In this document: one piece after another, positions 9,609 to 17,514 of the stretch
Position numbering within the stretch: the first letter of the stretch is position 1
Layout of the letters: each line of letters starts with the position of its first letter
Origin: Pseudomonadota bacterium
GTDB lineage: Bacteria; Myxococcota_A; Polyangia; Polyangiales; JAFGIB01
Length of the DNA stretch: 55,352 nucleotides
Assembly: GCA_017881185.1 (NCBI GenBank)
Contig: JADGRE010000010.1
Coordinates: 1-55,352, forward strand
Direction of reading: 5' to 3'
Translations under genes and position numbers: made by a program
The notes under the pieces: generated by a model
What the model was told of the DNA's origin: nothing
The model's input: the letters and a program-made list of their open reading frames with translations, nothing else
The model's database searches: none

Positions 9609-10601
9609 GTGTCCTTCGACGACATCCTGGCGCAAGCGAGCGCGCTGCAGACCTTGCAGCGCGCGCTGGAGCGCGACCGCCTGGCGCACGCGTACTTGTT
9701 CGAGGGACCGAGCGGCGTCGGCAAACAGAAGACTGCGATGGCCTTGGCATGCGCCCTGCTCTGCCCCGAACAACCCAAGCTCGGTTGCGGCAGGTGTTCG
9801 GTGTGCGTGCGCGTGCTGGAAGGCAAGCACCCGGACGTGCGCGTGTTCGGCCCGCGCGACGAAGGCAACCGCAACCTGCAGGTGGAGCTGGTGCGCGAGG
9901 AGATCCTGCCCTTCGCGAAGTTCGCGCCCTTCGAGGCGAAAGCGGCGTGTGTGATCTTCCCGGAAGCCGACGTGTCGTTTCCCGTGCAGCACGCCGAAGC
10001 CGCGAACGCGCTGCTCAAAACGCTGGAAGAGCCGCGCGCCAACGTGACCTTCTTGCTGTTGTCCGAACGCCCTGATCGGCTGCTGCCCACCATCCGCTCG
10101 CGCTGCCAGCCGGTGCGCTTCGGCGCACTGCCAGCATCGGTGGTGAAGGAGATCATGCGTGCACGCGGCATCGACGAGGCGGCGATCGAGCTGGCCGCAG
10201 GGCTCGCGTTCGGCAGCGCCGATCGCGCGCTGTCGCTGGCGCAAGACGGTCTCGCCGAGCGCTTGCTGCAGTTTGCGTTGCAGGTCGACGCAGCCGTGCA
10301 GGCGCGCAGGCCGGGTGCATTGCTCGAGCTCGCCGACGAGCTGGCAGGCAGCGACGACCGCGCTCTGTTGCTCGACGCGCTGCGCTTGTTCTACCGCGAC
10401 GTCGCAAGCTGCGCCGTGCTGGGTGACGAGGCACCGCTAGCCTTCGCCGCGCACGCGGAGCTGATCCGCAAACGCGCCGCCACATTGGGCGCAGCCCGTG
10501 CCGCCGACCAACAGCGCGCCATCGCAGTCACCTGCGAGGCCATGGAGCGCAACGCCAACCCAGAAGTCGCACTCGACGCACTGTTCTTCTCGTTTGCCTG
10601 A
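9609..10601 (+). CDS. holB: DNA polymerase III delta' subunit (clamp loader)
   Basis: AAA+ subunit of the clamp loader, 330 aa. Visible motifs: Walker A GPSGVGKQKT (about residues 34-43), zinc site residues in CGRCSVC, a Walker-B-region segment and the SRC motif in PTIRSRCQPVRF, and ALLKTLEEPRANVTFLLL, which is typical for DnaX/HolB proteins. The retained Walker A and SRC plus the position before metG fit HolB rather than DnaX, which would be longer. GTG start after GGAGCGGCC. Confidence 0.92.
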   Translation: MSFDDILAQASALQTLQRALERDRLAHAYLFEGPSGVGKQKTAMALACALLCPEQPKLGCGRCSVCVRVLEGKHPDVRVFGPRDEGNRNLQVELVREEILPFAKFAPFEAKAACVIFPEADVSFPVQHAEAANALLKTLEEPRANVTFLLLSERPDRLLPTIRSRCQPVRFGALPASVVKEIMRARGIDEAAIELAAGLAFGSADRALSLAQDGLAERLLQFALQVDAAVQARRPGALLELADELAGSDDRALLLDALRLFYRDVASCAVLGDEAPLAFAAHAELIRKRAATLGAARAADQQRAIAVTCEAMERNANPEVALDALFFSFA

Positions 10602-10632
10602 GCGCCACGAGCACACCACACACAACCCGGGA

Positions 10633-10661
10633 TTCGACTCGCCCACGGAACGCGCTAAGCT
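10633..10661 (+). promoter_or_regulatory. promoter before metG
   Basis: TTCGAC (10633-10638), 17-nt spacer, TAAGCT (10656-10661). metG starts at 10686, leaving a leader of about 18 nt. The -10 follows the TAnnnT pattern found before several other genes here. Confidence 0.4.
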
Positions 10662-10685
10662 CGCCGGCCCGAGCGAGCCCCAGCG

Positions 10686-12728
10686 ATGAAACCGTTCTAC
10701 GTCACGACGCCGATCTACTACGTCAACGACCGGCCGCACATCGGCACGGCCTACTCCACCATCGCCGCCGACGTGCTCACGCGCTACCAGCGCTTGCGCG
10801 GTCGGCCTGCGCGCTTTCTGACCGGCCTCGACGAGCACGGGCTGAAGATCGCGCGCACGGCAGAAGCACAGGGCCTCACGCCGCAAGAGCTCACCGACCA
10901 GATGCAGGAGCCGTTCCGGCAGACCTGGAAACTGCTGTCGTGCGAGCACGACGACTTCATCCGCACCACCGAGCGCCGTCACAAGCGCAAAGCGCAGGCG
11001 CTGTGGCGCATGATCCAGGAACGCGGCGACATCTACCTCGGCGAGTACGAGGACTGGTACTGCGTGGGCTGCGAGACCTTCTACACCGAGAAGGATCTGC
11101 TCGAAGGCAAGCTGTGTCCGCAGCACCTGAAGCCCGTCGAGCGCATCAAGGAGAGCAGCTACTTCTTTCGGCTCAGCAAGTACACGCAGCCGCTGCTCGA
11201 CTACTACGAGGCACATCCCGACTTCGTGAAGCCCAGCGCGCGCTTCAACGAAGTGAAGAGCTTCGTGCGCGAAGGACTGCGCGACCTGTCGCTGTCGCGC
11301 ACCAGCTTCCGCTGGGGAATCCCGGTGCCGGGCGACCCCGAGCACGTGATGTACGTGTGGTTCGACGCGCTCAGCAATTACATGAGCGCGCTCGGCGGGC
11401 CGGTCGAGAACGAGCCTGCGCCGCTCTTCGAGCAGTTCTGGCCACCGAACGGCGACCTGGTGCACTTGGTGGGCAAAGACATCCTGCGCTTCCACGCGGT
11501 GTACTGGCCGGCGTTTTTGCTTGCTGCCGGGCTCACGCCACCGACGCAGATCTGGGCGCACGGCTGGCTCACGGTGAACGGACAGAAGATGTCCAAGTCA
11601 CTGGGCAACTTCCTGCGGCCAGAGCCACTGGCCGAGGCATTCGGGGTCGACCCGCTGCGCTACTACCTGATGCGCGACGTCGCGTTCGGCCAAGACGGCG
11701 ACTTCAGCCACGCGAACCTCATCGCGCGCTTGAACGGCGAGCTCGCCAACGGCCTCGGCAATCTGCTCAACCGCGTGCTCGCCAGCATCGTGCAAAAGAG
11801 CTTGGGCGGACGCATTCCGGCGCCGACCGGGCCGGACACGGCAGAAGACCTGACGCTGCAGGCGGAAGCGTTGCGCTGCGCTCGCGCGGCGGCCGAGCAG
11901 CTCGACGCAGTCGCGCCGCAACGTGCGCTCGAAGCGGTGTGGGAGCTGGTGTCAGCTGCCAACCGCTACGTCGATCGCACCGAGCCGTGGGCGCTGGCCA
12001 AGCTCGAAGACAAGAGCCGACTTTCGCACGTCGTCTATCACGTGCTCGAGACCGTGCGCATGATCGGCGTGATGATCTCACCGTTCATGCCCGGCAAAGC
12101 GCACGAACTGCGCGAGCAGATGGGCCTGCACCCGCTCATGGCCACGGTCGGCTGCGATCTGTGGCCAAGCGTCTGGGGTGGTCTGCCCTCGGGGATCACG
12201 ACCCAACCCGGCAAGCCGCTATTTCCTCGCCTGGACAAAGACCAGGAAGCGGCCGCGCTCGAGAACCTGGGCGTGAAGCTCGATGCGCCTGGCAGCCACG
12301 CCGCAGCGACCAGCAAAGCACAGTCGCCGAAATCCCAGAAGCCCGCACAGGAGCCCAAAGTGACCGAGCCAGCCAGCCCTGCAACGCAAGCCAGCACCGA
12401 CACGTCCATCAGCTACGACGACTTCGCCAAGGTCGAGCTGCGCGTCGGGTTGGTGCTCACCGCCGAACCCGTGCCCAAGAGCGATAAGCTCTTGCGGCTC
12501 ACGCTCGACGCCGGCGACCCGGCGCCGCGCCAAATCTTGGCCGGCATCGCGCAGCACTACGCGCCGGAAGCGCTGGTGGGCAAGCGCGTGATCATCGTGG
12601 CGAACCTCAAGCCGCGCAAGCTGATGGGCCTGGAATCCCAGGGCATGGTGCTGGCGGCGAGCGACGAGACGGGGCTGTTCGTGTCTGCAGTTGCAGGTGA
12701 CGTGAAGCCTGGCAGCCTCGTGAAGTGA
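10686..12728 (+). CDS. metG: methionyl-tRNA synthetase with C-terminal tRNA-binding domain
   Basis: Class I aminoacyl-tRNA synthetase of 680 aa that charges tRNA-Met. HIGH-type motif in RPHIGTAYSTIAADVL near residue 17 and KMSKS in GQKMSKSLGNFL. The metal-binding insert has only one Cys pair readable (CVGC). After a Lys/Pro/Ala linker (about residues 535-575) comes a C-terminal tRNA-binding (Trbp111/EMAP-like) domain: DFAKVELRVGLVLTAEPV, PRQILAGIA and LMGLESQGMVLAA. This domain gives dimerisation and tRNA affinity in E. coli-like MetRS. Its stop codon overlaps the GTG start of the HEAT-repeat gene by 4 bp. Confidence 0.98.
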   Translation: MKPFYVTTPIYYVNDRPHIGTAYSTIAADVLTRYQRLRGRPARFLTGLDEHGLKIARTAEAQGLTPQELTDQMQEPFRQTWKLLSCEHDDFIRTTERRHKRKAQALWRMIQERGDIYLGEYEDWYCVGCETFYTEKDLLEGKLCPQHLKPVERIKESSYFFRLSKYTQPLLDYYEAHPDFVKPSARFNEVKSFVREGLRDLSLSRTSFRWGIPVPGDPEHVMYVWFDALSNYMSALGGPVENEPAPLFEQFWPPNGDLVHLVGKDILRFHAVYWPAFLLAAGLTPPTQIWAHGWLTVNGQKMSKSLGNFLRPEPLAEAFGVDPLRYYLMRDVAFGQDGDFSHANLIARLNGELANGLGNLLNRVLASIVQKSLGGRIPAPTGPDTAEDLTLQAEALRCARAAAEQLDAVAPQRALEAVWELVSAANRYVDRTEPWALAKLEDKSRLSHVVYHVLETVRMIGVMISPFMPGKAHELREQMGLHPLMATVGCDLWPSVWGGLPSGITTQPGKPLFPRLDKDQEAAALENLGVKLDAPGSHAAATSKAQSPKSQKPAQEPKVTEPASPATQASTDTSISYDDFAKVELRVGLVLTAEPVPKSDKLLRLTLDAGDPAPRQILAGIAQHYAPEALVGKRVIIVANLKPRKLMGLESQGMVLAASDETGLFVSAVAGDVKPGSLVK

Positions 12729-13834
12729 GCTGGCTGCTACCGCCGCTACCGCCGACCTGGGATGCGGCACTGCGCGACGTGCGAGCGCAACACGCGGCGG
12801 CACGCATCGCCGCCGCGCAGCGTCTATCGCAGGCCACGGACGAACAGCGCTTGCTCGCGCTGCCGGCGTTGCTCGCACTCGCGAAGGACCGCGATGCACG
12901 GGTGCGCGCCGCAGCCTTCGAGTCGCTCGCCGAGCTTGCGGAAGCGAGCGCGCTGCCCGCCTGCGTTGCCGGCACGCAAGACGACGACCCGCTCGTGCGC
13001 GAGCTGGCAGTGATCGCACTGTCGCACTTGCCCCCCGAGCTGTGTGCGCCAGCGCTGCTCGACGCCACTGCGAGCCCACATCCCGAGCTGCGCTTTCAGG
13101 CTGTGCTGCTGGCAGCCGAGCACTGCCCACAGGACGCCGAGCCGATCGTGCGGCGTTTGTTGCAAGACGCCGACAGCCGTGTGCGCGCGAGCGCGGTGCG
13201 CGCCGCGGGGGTCCTGGGCGCCACACGAGCCAGTGCGCTCGCACGAGCCCTCGGCGACGCACTGACCGACAGCGCGCGCCAAGTGCGCGCCGAAGCCGCA
13301 CTGCTGCTGACGGCGGCGGGTGACGCACGCGCCAGCGCCGGGCTAGTCGAGGCGCTGCAAGACCCCGAGCTGTGTGCGGCCGCGCTCGACGCAGCGCCCG
13401 AGCTGGGTGCGCAACCCGAAGTTGTGGCGGCTGTGGCCGCGCTCGCCCAAAGCTTCCTGCGCCCGCGCATCGTGAAAGCGGCTGCCGCACGCGCGCTGGC
13501 ACGCATGGGCGACCCGCGCGGCCCCACAGCACTGCGCGAGGTGCTCACCGGGCTGCGCGGCGACGCCCGCAGCTACGCCGTCGAAGTCGTGGGTGAGCTT
13601 GGGTTGGCCGAGCTGACCCCCGAGCTGGTCGCGCTAACCCGGCGTCCCCGCGGCGTCGACCGCCTGGTCATCGCCCAGAGTCTTGCCAGCCTGGCCGAGC
13701 TCGGCCACCCCGCAGCACGCACCGGCCTCGCGGCCATGGTCAGCCGTGGCGACGCTGCAGGTGCCTTCTGCCGCGACCACTTCGCCAGCCTTGGGCCCCC
13801 GAAGATCGTCCCCAACGCCAAGAGCGTCGACTGA
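12725..13834 (+). CDS. HEAT-repeat protein
   Basis: Protein of 369 aa built of HEAT/PBS-lyase-like repeats spaced about 30 residues apart, for example LLALPALLALAKDRDARVRA, ELRFQAVLLAAEHCPQDAEP and RALGDALTDSARQVRAEAAL. Such proteins are alpha-solenoid binding platforms; no catalytic residues are seen. The GTG start overlaps the metG stop (GTGA), so translation is probably coupled to metG. Whether it binds MetRS or is merely carried with it cannot be told. No signal peptide. Confidence 0.8.
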   Translation: MSWLLPPLPPTWDAALRDVRAQHAAARIAAAQRLSQATDEQRLLALPALLALAKDRDARVRAAAFESLAELAEASALPACVAGTQDDDPLVRELAVIALSHLPPELCAPALLDATASPHPELRFQAVLLAAEHCPQDAEPIVRRLLQDADSRVRASAVRAAGVLGATRASALARALGDALTDSARQVRAEAALLLTAAGDARASAGLVEALQDPELCAAALDAAPELGAQPEVVAAVAALAQSFLRPRIVKAAAARALARMGDPRGPTALREVLTGLRGDARSYAVEVVGELGLAELTPELVALTRRPRGVDRLVIAQSLASLAELGHPAARTGLAAMVSRGDAAGAFCRDHFASLGPPKIVPNAKSVD

Positions 13835-13910
13835 TTCCTGGACAATTCCAGCAGCTTGGCGCTTGCCGGCCCAACCCAACCCAGGCCGCCCCAGAAAAAG
13901 CAGCAGGTCC

Positions 13911-13938
13911 TTGACCAACGGCCCGAGCAACGTATGCT
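13911..13938 (+). promoter_or_regulatory. promoter before rplC
   Basis: TTGACC (13911-13916), 16-nt spacer, TATGCT (13933-13938), about 30 nt before the rplC ATG, with CAGGG as ribosome site. It shows that rplC is transcribed on its own here. Confidence 0.5.
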
Positions 13939-13967
13939 GCGCGTCCCGTTTCACTCAGGGATGCACC

Positions 13968-14633
13968 ATGAACACGAACCTCGGCCTCATCGGCAAAAAG
14001 CTCGGCGCTACTCAGATCTTCAACGCGGACGGCAGCGTCGCGCGCGTCACGGCGATTCAAGTGGGTCCCTGCCGGGTGGTCGGTAAGCGCACGCTCGAGA
14101 AAGACGGCTATTCGGCCGTGATTCTCGGCTTCGGCGACAAGCGCGAGAAGCTCGTGAACAAGGCGGAAGCGGGCTTCTTCAAGAAGCAGGGCCAGGCGGC
14201 ATCCCGCACCGTTCGCGAGCTGCGGCTGCCGGCGGAAGCCGTCGGCAAGTACGAAGTGGGCCAGGTGCTCAAGCCCTCGGAACACTTCAAAGAAGGCGAA
14301 AAGGTCGATGTTTGCGGCATCACGCGCGGTCGCGGTTTCACCGGCGTCATGGTTCGCTGGAACTTCCGCGGTGCCGGCAAGGACACGCACGGTACGCACG
14401 AGTACAAGCGTCACGGCGGCGCGGTCGGTACCAACATGACGCCAGGTCGCACGCTCGCGAACCTCAAGATGCCCGGCCAGTACGGCAATGAGCGCGTCAC
14501 CATGCTGAATCTCGTGGTGGCCAAGGTGCTCGACGAAGAAGGCATCGTGCTCGTCGAGGGCGGCGTGCCCGGTTCGAAGAACGGTATGGTCACCGTGCGT
14601 GGCGCGGTGAAGACCAAGAAGCGCAAGGCCTGA
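13968..14633 (+). CDS. rplC: 50S ribosomal protein L3
   Basis: Ribosomal protein of 221 aa that initiates 23S rRNA assembly and reaches the peptidyl-transferase centre. Family motifs: NLGLIGKKLGATQIF at the N-terminus, VCGITRGRGFTGVMVRW, KDTHGTHEYKRHGGAVG and TPGRTLANLKMPGQYGNERV; the Gln in MPGQ corresponds to the residue methylated by PrmB in E. coli. The usual VFKGKKM segment reads TLANLKM. In most bacteria rplC lies inside the rpsJ-rplC-rplD-rplW-rplB operon; here its neighbours are a HEAT protein and rlmE. It has its own promoter-like sequence and ATG start. Confidence 0.96.
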   Translation: MNTNLGLIGKKLGATQIFNADGSVARVTAIQVGPCRVVGKRTLEKDGYSAVILGFGDKREKLVNKAEAGFFKKQGQAASRTVRELRLPAEAVGKYEVGQVLKPSEHFKEGEKVDVCGITRGRGFTGVMVRWNFRGAGKDTHGTHEYKRHGGAVGTNMTPGRTLANLKMPGQYGNERVTMLNLVVAKVLDEEGIVLVEGGVPGSKNGMVTVRGAVKTKKRKA

Positions 14634-14651
14634 GCGGCCTGAGCGGCCGAC

Positions 14652-14677
14652 AACGCGGCGCCACAGGCCACCGCGTT
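14652..14677 (+). terminator. possible hairpin after rplC
   Basis: AACGCGG (14652-14658) pairs with CCGCGTT (14671-14677) across a 12-nt loop, 18 nt after the rplC stop. There is no T-run, only TACAAA, so it may be a weak terminator or attenuator between rplC and rlmE. Confidence 0.3.
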
Positions 14678-14699
14678 ACAAACGAGGCGCGGGTGAGGC

Positions 14700-15284
14700 G
14701 TGACGCGACGGCCGCAAGATCACTTCGGTGAGCGCGCCAAGCGCGAAGGCTTTCCTGCACGCTCGGTCTACAAGCTGCAAGAGATCGACCGGCGTGTGCA
14801 GCTGCTACGACGCGGTCAACGCGTGCTCGATCTGGGTGCGGCCCCGGGCTCGTGGGCGATGTATGTCGCCGAGCGCGTCGGCGCCGAAGGCCACGTGCTC
14901 GGGATCGATCTGAACGAGGTGCGCGTCGCGGTGCCAGCCAACGTCAGCTTCCGCGCGCTCGACGTGTACAAGCTGAGTGCAGCAGATCTCGGTGGCCCAC
15001 ATTCGTTCGACGTGGTGCTCAGCGACATGGCGCCGCACACCAGCGGCAATCGCAATCGCGATCAGGCGGGAAGCTACGAGCTGTTCGCGCGCGCGCTCGA
15101 AATTGCCGGGCAGGTGCTCGCTCCGGGCGGCGCGTTCGTCGGCAAGATCTTCCAGGGGCCCGACTTCGAGACCGCACGCAAAGGCGTCGCGCAGAGCTTC
15201 GCCAAAGCGCGGGTGATCAAACCGGAAGCGTCACGCAGCGAGAGCTTCGAGATCTTCCTGGTCGGCGTGGGCGCGAAGACTTGA
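14700..15284 (+). CDS. rlmE: 23S rRNA (uridine-2'-O-) methyltransferase RlmE (FtsJ/RrmJ)
   Basis: SAM-dependent methyltransferase of 194 aa acting on U2552 in the A loop of 23S rRNA. SAM motif VLDLGAAPGSWAMYVAE; the K-D-K-E tetrad is readable as Lys in SVYKLQEID, Asp in VVLSDMAPHTSGN, Lys in FVGKIFQGP and Glu in SESFEIFLV. GTG start at 14700 after GGTGAGG. It follows rplC by 66 bp. Both concern the large ribosomal subunit, so a shared ribosome-assembly unit is plausible. Confidence 0.95.
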   Translation: MTRRPQDHFGERAKREGFPARSVYKLQEIDRRVQLLRRGQRVLDLGAAPGSWAMYVAERVGAEGHVLGIDLNEVRVAVPANVSFRALDVYKLSAADLGGPHSFDVVLSDMAPHTSGNRNRDQAGSYELFARALEIAGQVLAPGGAFVGKIFQGPDFETARKGVAQSFAKARVIKPEASRSESFEIFLVGVGAKT

Positions 15285-15457
15285 ACCGCGTTCGGCGCTT
15301 GCCCGGACGCATGTGGTTACTCGCCCATAGCCGCGGAGAACCGCGCAGGGCGTGTGTGTTTTCCTGACCAACCTCGCGTTATCGTGGGCCGCAACGACTC
15401 TTATCCAGAGCAAGCGCGCGCCGACACAGTTAGACTCGGGAGGCCCGTCCCGCTGCC

Positions 15458-16105
15458 ATGCCAGGTTCACAAGTACCCAGCGAGCCAGCCCCCGCCGCGC
15501 TCGACCAGTTGTTCCCCAAAGAGCTCGTGTCGCTCGCGCGCGGCGTCGGCTTCGCGGAATTCATGAGCGCATATGGCGAGAAGTGCTTCTTGCTGATCAA
15601 GCTCGACGACGGCGGCGAGCTACAAGCCGGGCTGCGCGCGTTGGAGCAAACGCGCCTCGATGCCGACGGCGGCAATCAAGCCACCATTGGCACGCAGACG
15701 GCCGTCGTCGACATCGTCCCGTTCGTGCCCGATCCAGCCGATCGCTTCACGACCACCGAGCTTGGGCGGCGCTTGGCCGAGCACAAGCACTACGCGATCA
15801 CGCTGGAGAGCGGCAAGGCAGGCGCCGGCGCGACCGAAAAGATCTCGGTCGGCCGCGGTGGCAACTCCGGCATGGTGCTCTGCCACCCGTCGGTCTCGAA
15901 GCTCCACGCCTGGTTCAATCGCGACGCGGGCGGGTCGTTCTCGGTGGCTGACGCACACAGCAAGAACGGCACGCGCGTGAATCAGATGGCGCTGCCGCCG
16001 GACAGCATGGTGCGCATCACCGGGGGCGACGTGGTTCGTTTCGGCTCCGTGGAGACCATAGTCTGCCCCTCGAGCACCATCTGGCGCGCCGCACACGGCA
16101 AGTGA
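15458..16105 (+). CDS. FHA-domain protein
   Basis: Protein of 215 aa. The C-terminal part is a forkhead-associated domain that binds phosphothreonine: ISVGRGGNSGMVLCHPSVSK (conserved Gly-Arg and Ser), LHAWF (His), and AHSKNGTRVNQ (Asn-Gly). The N-terminal 110 residues have no recognised domain. It has no membrane segment and is likely cytoplasmic. ATG start with GGGAGG 15 nt upstream; TAGACT lies 21 nt before the start. Such proteins usually read the output of Hanks-type kinases such as the one at 29017 in this window; a direct link is not shown. Confidence 0.85.
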   Translation: MPGSQVPSEPAPAALDQLFPKELVSLARGVGFAEFMSAYGEKCFLLIKLDDGGELQAGLRALEQTRLDADGGNQATIGTQTAVVDIVPFVPDPADRFTTTELGRRLAEHKHYAITLESGKAGAGATEKISVGRGGNSGMVLCHPSVSKLHAWFNRDAGGSFSVADAHSKNGTRVNQMALPPDSMVRITGGDVVRFGSVETIVCPSSTIWRAAHGK

Positions 16106-16142
16106 ATCGCCCAGCGCCAGCGCGACGCTCGCGCGATCACGC

Positions 16143-16148
16143 TAGTCT
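16143..16148 (+). promoter_or_regulatory. -10 element 6 nt before the GIY-YIG start
   Basis: TAGTCT followed by six bases and then the GTG start. No good -35 is visible. The spacing suggests transcription starts at or next to the start codon. Confidence 0.35.
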
Positions 16149-16154
16149 GCAGCC

Positions 16155-16460
16155 GTGCCGGTAGCGAAGTCCGACATCTGGTTCGTCTACCTCGCGCGCT
16201 GCGCCGATGACACGCTCTACACCGGCATCGCACGCGATGTCGCGGCCCGCATCGCCGCACACGATGCGGGCCGCGGGGCACGCTACACGCGCGGGCGTGG
16301 CCCGCTGCGCGTCTGCGCGGTGCGTCGCTGCCGCTGCAAAGGCGACGCATTGCGCCTGGAGCTCGCGATCAAGCGACTGACCCGCACGCACAAGGAGCAG
16401 CTCACGCAGCCCCGCAAGCTCGCTGCGTTTGCACGACGCAACGTGCCGCCGCGCGCGTAG
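16155..16460 (+). CDS. GIY-YIG domain protein (YhbQ/UPF0213 type)
   Basis: Small protein of 101 aa with the GIY-YIG nuclease fold: WFVYLARCADDTLYTGIARD (the two motif strands), then Arg in VAARIAAHDAGRGARYTRGR and Glu in LRLELAIKRLT. Length and layout fit the UPF0213/YhbQ family of stand-alone small GIY-YIG proteins, for which DNA-nicking roles have been proposed. GTG start at 16155; no ribosome site, but a TAnnnT element just upstream. Convergent with the TPR lipoprotein, only 3 bp apart. Confidence 0.85.
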   Translation: MPVAKSDIWFVYLARCADDTLYTGIARDVAARIAAHDAGRGARYTRGRGPLRVCAVRRCRCKGDALRLELAIKRLTRTHKEQLTQPRKLAAFARRNVPPRA

Positions 16461-16463
16461 CAA

Positions 16464-17471
16464 CTACTTGGTCTTTGCGATGACGGCGAGTCGATCGCGC
16501 GCGTTGGCCGCCTGATCGCCCTGCGGCGCCAGCTTGAGGTACCGCTCGTAGTGCTTCTTGGCATCGGCAAAGCGCTGATCGGCAGCGAGCATGTTGGCGA
16601 ACAAGTAGTGCGCGGTGGCGTACTTGTCGTCTTGCTTGAGCACGCGCTCGATGGTGGCGTAGGCGCCGTCTTTGTCGCCCGCAGCACGCTGCGCGAGCGC
16701 CAGCTCCGACAAGAGCGCAGGGGTTGCTGCTTCGCCGCCCGCTGCGACGGCAGCCTGCATGGCTTGCACCGCAGCTGCACCGTCGCCCGCGCGCCGCAGA
16801 CCGTTGCCCACCGCGAGCAGGGCCGCACGGTTGCCCTGCCCGTCGCCCAGCGCTTGCTTGAGCTCGCGCAGCGCGCCGTCGCGATCGCCGGTCTGCAGCA
16901 GGAGCAACCCGTAGTTCGCTCGCGTCATCGCGTCTTTCGGAGCGTTGGCCAGCGCTTGCTCGTACTGCGCCTTGGCGCCCGCCGTGTCGCCGAGATCTTC
17001 CAAAGCGAGCGCGAGGTTGGTGTGCGCGGCGGCGGACTGCGGGTTGACGCGCGCCGCGCGCTGCAGCAACTCGACCGCCTCTTTGAGCTGCCCGCGGTCG
17101 CGCAGCAACACGGCGAGGTTGTTGAGTGGCTCGGCGAAGTCGGGCTTGAGCTCGAGGGCGTGGCGGTAGGCTTCTTCGGCTCCTTGCGGGTTGCCGAGCA
17201 TCTCGCGCGCGATGCCCAGATCGAGCGCGGCGCGCGCGTCTTTCGGATCGGTCTGCAACGCCTCGTTGAGGAGATCGGTGGCGCCTTGCGCATCGTTGGC
17301 GGCGATCTTCTGCTCGGCCTGCTGCACCAGCGTGGAAGGCTGCGGCACGTCTCGCTCGGACTGCGCGAGGCGGTCGTCGGCGCTCGCAGCCGGACGAGTC
17401 GCGGCCGTGCCGCCGCCGCAAGCGCAGAGCGCCAGCAACACGAGGATCAGGCCTGTACGTTGGATCCGCAT
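16464..17471 (-). CDS. TPR-repeat lipoprotein
   Basis: Protein of 335 aa. Signal peptide and lipobox LILVLLALCACGGG (Cys at residue 18), an unstructured stretch, then about seven TPR units, for example ALQTDPKDARAALDLGIARE, AEEAYRHALELKPDFAEPLN, AHTNLALALEDLGDTAGAKA and DAKKHYERYLKLAPQG. The layout resembles outer-membrane TPR pilotins such as PilF/Tgl that help secretin assembly, but the repeat number is higher and no pil gene is adjacent, so that name is not claimed. ATG at 17471 after CAGGGGC. It lies 43 bp downstream of glnD on the same strand and is probably co-transcribed. Confidence 0.85.
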   Translation of the reverse strand: MRIQRTGLILVLLALCACGGGTAATRPAASADDRLAQSERDVPQPSTLVQQAEQKIAANDAQGATDLLNEALQTDPKDARAALDLGIAREMLGNPQGAEEAYRHALELKPDFAEPLNNLAVLLRDRGQLKEAVELLQRAARVNPQSAAAHTNLALALEDLGDTAGAKAQYEQALANAPKDAMTRANYGLLLLQTGDRDGALRELKQALGDGQGNRAALLAVGNGLRRAGDGAAAVQAMQAAVAAGGEAATPALLSELALAQRAAGDKDGAYATIERVLKQDDKYATAHYLFANMLAADQRFADAKKHYERYLKLAPQGDQAANARDRLAVIAKTK

Positions 17472-17514
17472 CGTCTTGCCCCTGTGAAGCCGACCTTGGG
17501 TGGTCAGCGGGTGG

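Noticed and set aside
10437-11561. Minus-strand frame of 374 codons over metG
   Set aside because: Antisense shadow of a clear methionyl-tRNA synthetase; no motif and no ribosome site.
16155-16460. Homing endonuclease or part of a mobile intron
   Set aside because: It is a free-standing 101-aa YhbQ-type protein between ordinary genes, with no intron or split host gene.
16464-17471. Naming the TPR lipoprotein PilF/Tgl because pilus genes occur in the window
   Set aside because: It is 9 kb away on the other strand next to glnD and has more repeats than the pilotins; similarity of layout alone is not enough.
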